In this document: positions 5,684-6,487 of the stretch, in pieces | How the letters are laid out: the number at the start of each line of letters is the position of its first letter | Numbering within the stretch: the stretch's first letter is position 1 | DNA from: Patescibacteria group bacterium | GTDB taxonomy: Bacteria; Patescibacteriota; Minisyncoccia; Minisyncoccales; UBA10102 | Length of the DNA stretch: 6,487 nucleotides | Assembly (NCBI GenBank): GCA_018816925.1 | Contig: JAHIUP010000047.1 | Coordinates: 1 to 6,487 of the forward strand | Reading direction: 5' to 3' | Made by a program: the position numbers and the translations under genes | Notes under the pieces: generated by a model | Database searches by the model: none | What the model was told of the DNA's origin: nothing | What the model saw: the letters and a program-made list of their open reading frames with translations, nothing else

Positions 5684-5717
5684 AAAAATACCGCAGAACT
5701 TCTGCGGTGTTTGTTTT
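5684..5717 (+). terminator. Intrinsic terminator after tRNA-Glu region, probably bidirectional
   Basis: ACCGCAGA (5690-5697) pairs perfectly with TCTGCGGT (5701-5708) around ACT and is followed by TGTTTGTTTT. Upstream, AAAAAT (5684-5689) supplies a T-rich tail on the opposite strand, so it can terminate in both directions. It closes the tRNA-Glu and partial-copy transcript before the P-type ATPase gene. Confidence 0.85.
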
Positions 5718-5719
5718 CC

Positions 5720-5728
5720 TGGTAGAAT
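5720..5728 (+). promoter_or_regulatory. Putative extended -10 promoter for the P-type ATPase gene
   Basis: TGGTAGAAT is a TGn extended -10 with one mismatch to TATAAT. The -35 position (TTCTGC around 5700-5705) is weak and lies in the terminator stem. Predicted start is about 5735, only a few bases ahead of the coding region, so the mRNA would be nearly leaderless. Confidence 0.35.
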
Positions 5729-5735
5729 GGGAGGA
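5729..5735 (+). promoter_or_regulatory. Ribosome binding site that favours the ATG at 5742
   Basis: GGGAGGA lies 6 nt before the ATG at 5742. In-frame ATGs at 5727 and 5736 lie upstream of or directly against this site, so they are less likely starts. If transcription really begins near 5735 the site would be lost and the 5736 ATG could be used leaderlessly. Confidence 0.55.
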
Positions 5736-5741
5736 ATGAAT

Positions 5742-6487
5742 ATGGAACTTTCCTCGAGTCCGGTCATCAAGAGGAGCTGGCACGCCCTTCCCATTAAGGA
5801 AATCCTTTCCCAGCTTCAGGTGGATGTGAAACGCGGGCTTTCCCTAGAGGAGGTACGCGCGAGGCAGGCGCAGTTCGGACCCAACGCGCTGCCTGCAGAA
5901 CACGCGTCTTCTCGTCTCGTCGTGTTCCTCCGACAGTTCCATAGTCCTCTCATTCTCGTGCTGCTATTCGCGGGCGCCATTACACTGCTTCTCGGAGAAT
6001 ACGTAGATTCCGCGGTTATCTGGGGGGCAATGGCGCTGAACGCCTGTGTGGCCTTCGTGCAGGAATGGCGCGCCACAAAGGCCTTAACCGAACTTAAGAA
6101 AGTTGTGAAGGTCCTTGCCTTGGTGAGGCGGGAGGGTAGGGAGCAGGAGATACTTCAAGAGGAACTTGTTCCTGGGGACGTGGTGTCTTTGAGGGCAGGA
6201 CACAAGGTTCCCGCGGACGCGCGCATATTCTCCTCGCGCAATCTCACGGTGCAGGAGGCGCCGCTCACGGGCGAGTGGCTTGCCTCCGCAAAGATTACCG
6301 ACCCGCTTGCCGAGCGCACGTCTCTTGCAGATAGAGAGAATATGGTCTTCATGGGCAGTATTGTGGAGGAAGGGGCAGGGGAGGCGGTGGTCGTGGCCAT
6401 AGGAGCCGCCACCGAGATAGGAAAAGTTGCGGCCCTCGTGGAAGATATAGAGGAAGAACAAACTCCATACCAGCTACGTCTTACAAA
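5742..6487 (+). CDS. P-type cation-transporting ATPase, N-terminal part, cut by window end
   Basis: Open frame of 248 codons running off the right edge. The start at 5742 is chosen for its GGGAGGA ribosome site. Visible in order: a cation-ATPase N-terminal segment (about 10-65, with GLSLEEVRARQAQFGPNALP at 32-51); two membrane helices (about 68-84 and 90-108), containing FHSPLILVLL and LLLGEYVDSAVIW; then the actuator domain with LVPGDVVSLRAGHKVPADARI (142-162) and the TGE loop at 176-178, needed for dephosphorylation of the enzyme intermediate. The motif reads TGEW rather than the common TGES. The helix pattern and N-terminal domain point to the type II (SERCA/PMCA-like, Ca2+ or related cation) group. 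The ion cannot be settled because the phosphorylation site DKTG and the membrane binding helices lie beyond the window. It is separated from the tRNA by a terminator, so it is an independent transcription unit. Confidence 0.92.
   Translation, partial: MELSSSPVIKRSWHALPIKEILSQLQVDVKRGLSLEEVRARQAQFGPNALPAEHASSRLVVFLRQFHSPLILVLLFAGAITLLLGEYVDSAVIWGAMALNACVAFVQEWRATKALTELKKVVKVLALVRREGREQEILQEELVPGDVVSLRAGHKVPADARIFSSRNLTVQEAPLTGEWLASAKITDPLAERTSLADRENMVFMGSIVEEGAGEAVVVAIGAATEIGKVAALVEDIEEEQTPYQLRLT

Noticed and set aside
5727..5738. Upstream in-frame ATG starts (5727, 5736) for the P-type ATPase
   Set aside because: Neither has a ribosome site at proper spacing; GGGAGGA is positioned for the ATG at 5742. 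The 5736 start remains possible only if the mRNA is leaderless.

Overview
The window looks like a chromosomal stretch from a Candidate Phyla Radiation bacterium, probably Parcubacteria/Patescibacteria. That is inference. It rests on a stripped-down division cluster (mraZ, rsmH, a small FtsL-like gene, ftsI), a neighbouring divergent double-AAA+ Clp-type ATPase with an N-terminal part unlike standard ClpB/ClpC, very tight gene packing, and a tRNA gene without encoded CCA. All genes are on the + strand.

Layout. At 1-1830 lies a Clp/Hsp100-like ATPase, open at the left edge, followed by a good intrinsic terminator (1846-1874). The 1875-2071 intergenic region is a control region for the division operon. 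It has a sigma70-like promoter and a ladder of GTGG boxes spaced by whole helical turns, best read as an MraZ operator; two boxes are also exact DnaA-box sequences. mraZ (2072-2503, GTG start), rsmH (2515-3396), an FtsL-like membrane protein (3393-3704, 4-bp ATGA overlap) and ftsI (3714-5444) form one tightly spaced operon. The encoded proteins cover the regulator, the 16S rRNA methyltransferase traditionally linked to the cluster, a divisome scaffold and the septal transpeptidase.

The 5445-5741 stretch is RNA-rich. It carries a 14-bp hairpin, a complete tRNA-Glu(CTC) gene and, 16 nt beyond the end of the repeated tRNA sequence, a second partial copy of that tRNA's 3' half. This copy is split at the T-loop by a 42-bp insertion made of two back-to-back 21-nt perfect hairpins. 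A probably bidirectional terminator follows. This broken tRNA copy is the most unusual structure in the window. From 5742 to the right edge runs the N-terminal part of a P-type cation-transporting ATPase (actuator domain and first membrane pair), cut before its phosphorylation site.

The division genes and tRNA-Glu are housekeeping. The items worth a second look are the split tRNA fragment with its double hairpin, the phased operator upstream of mraZ, and the loss of catalytic and pore residues in the Clp-like ATPase.
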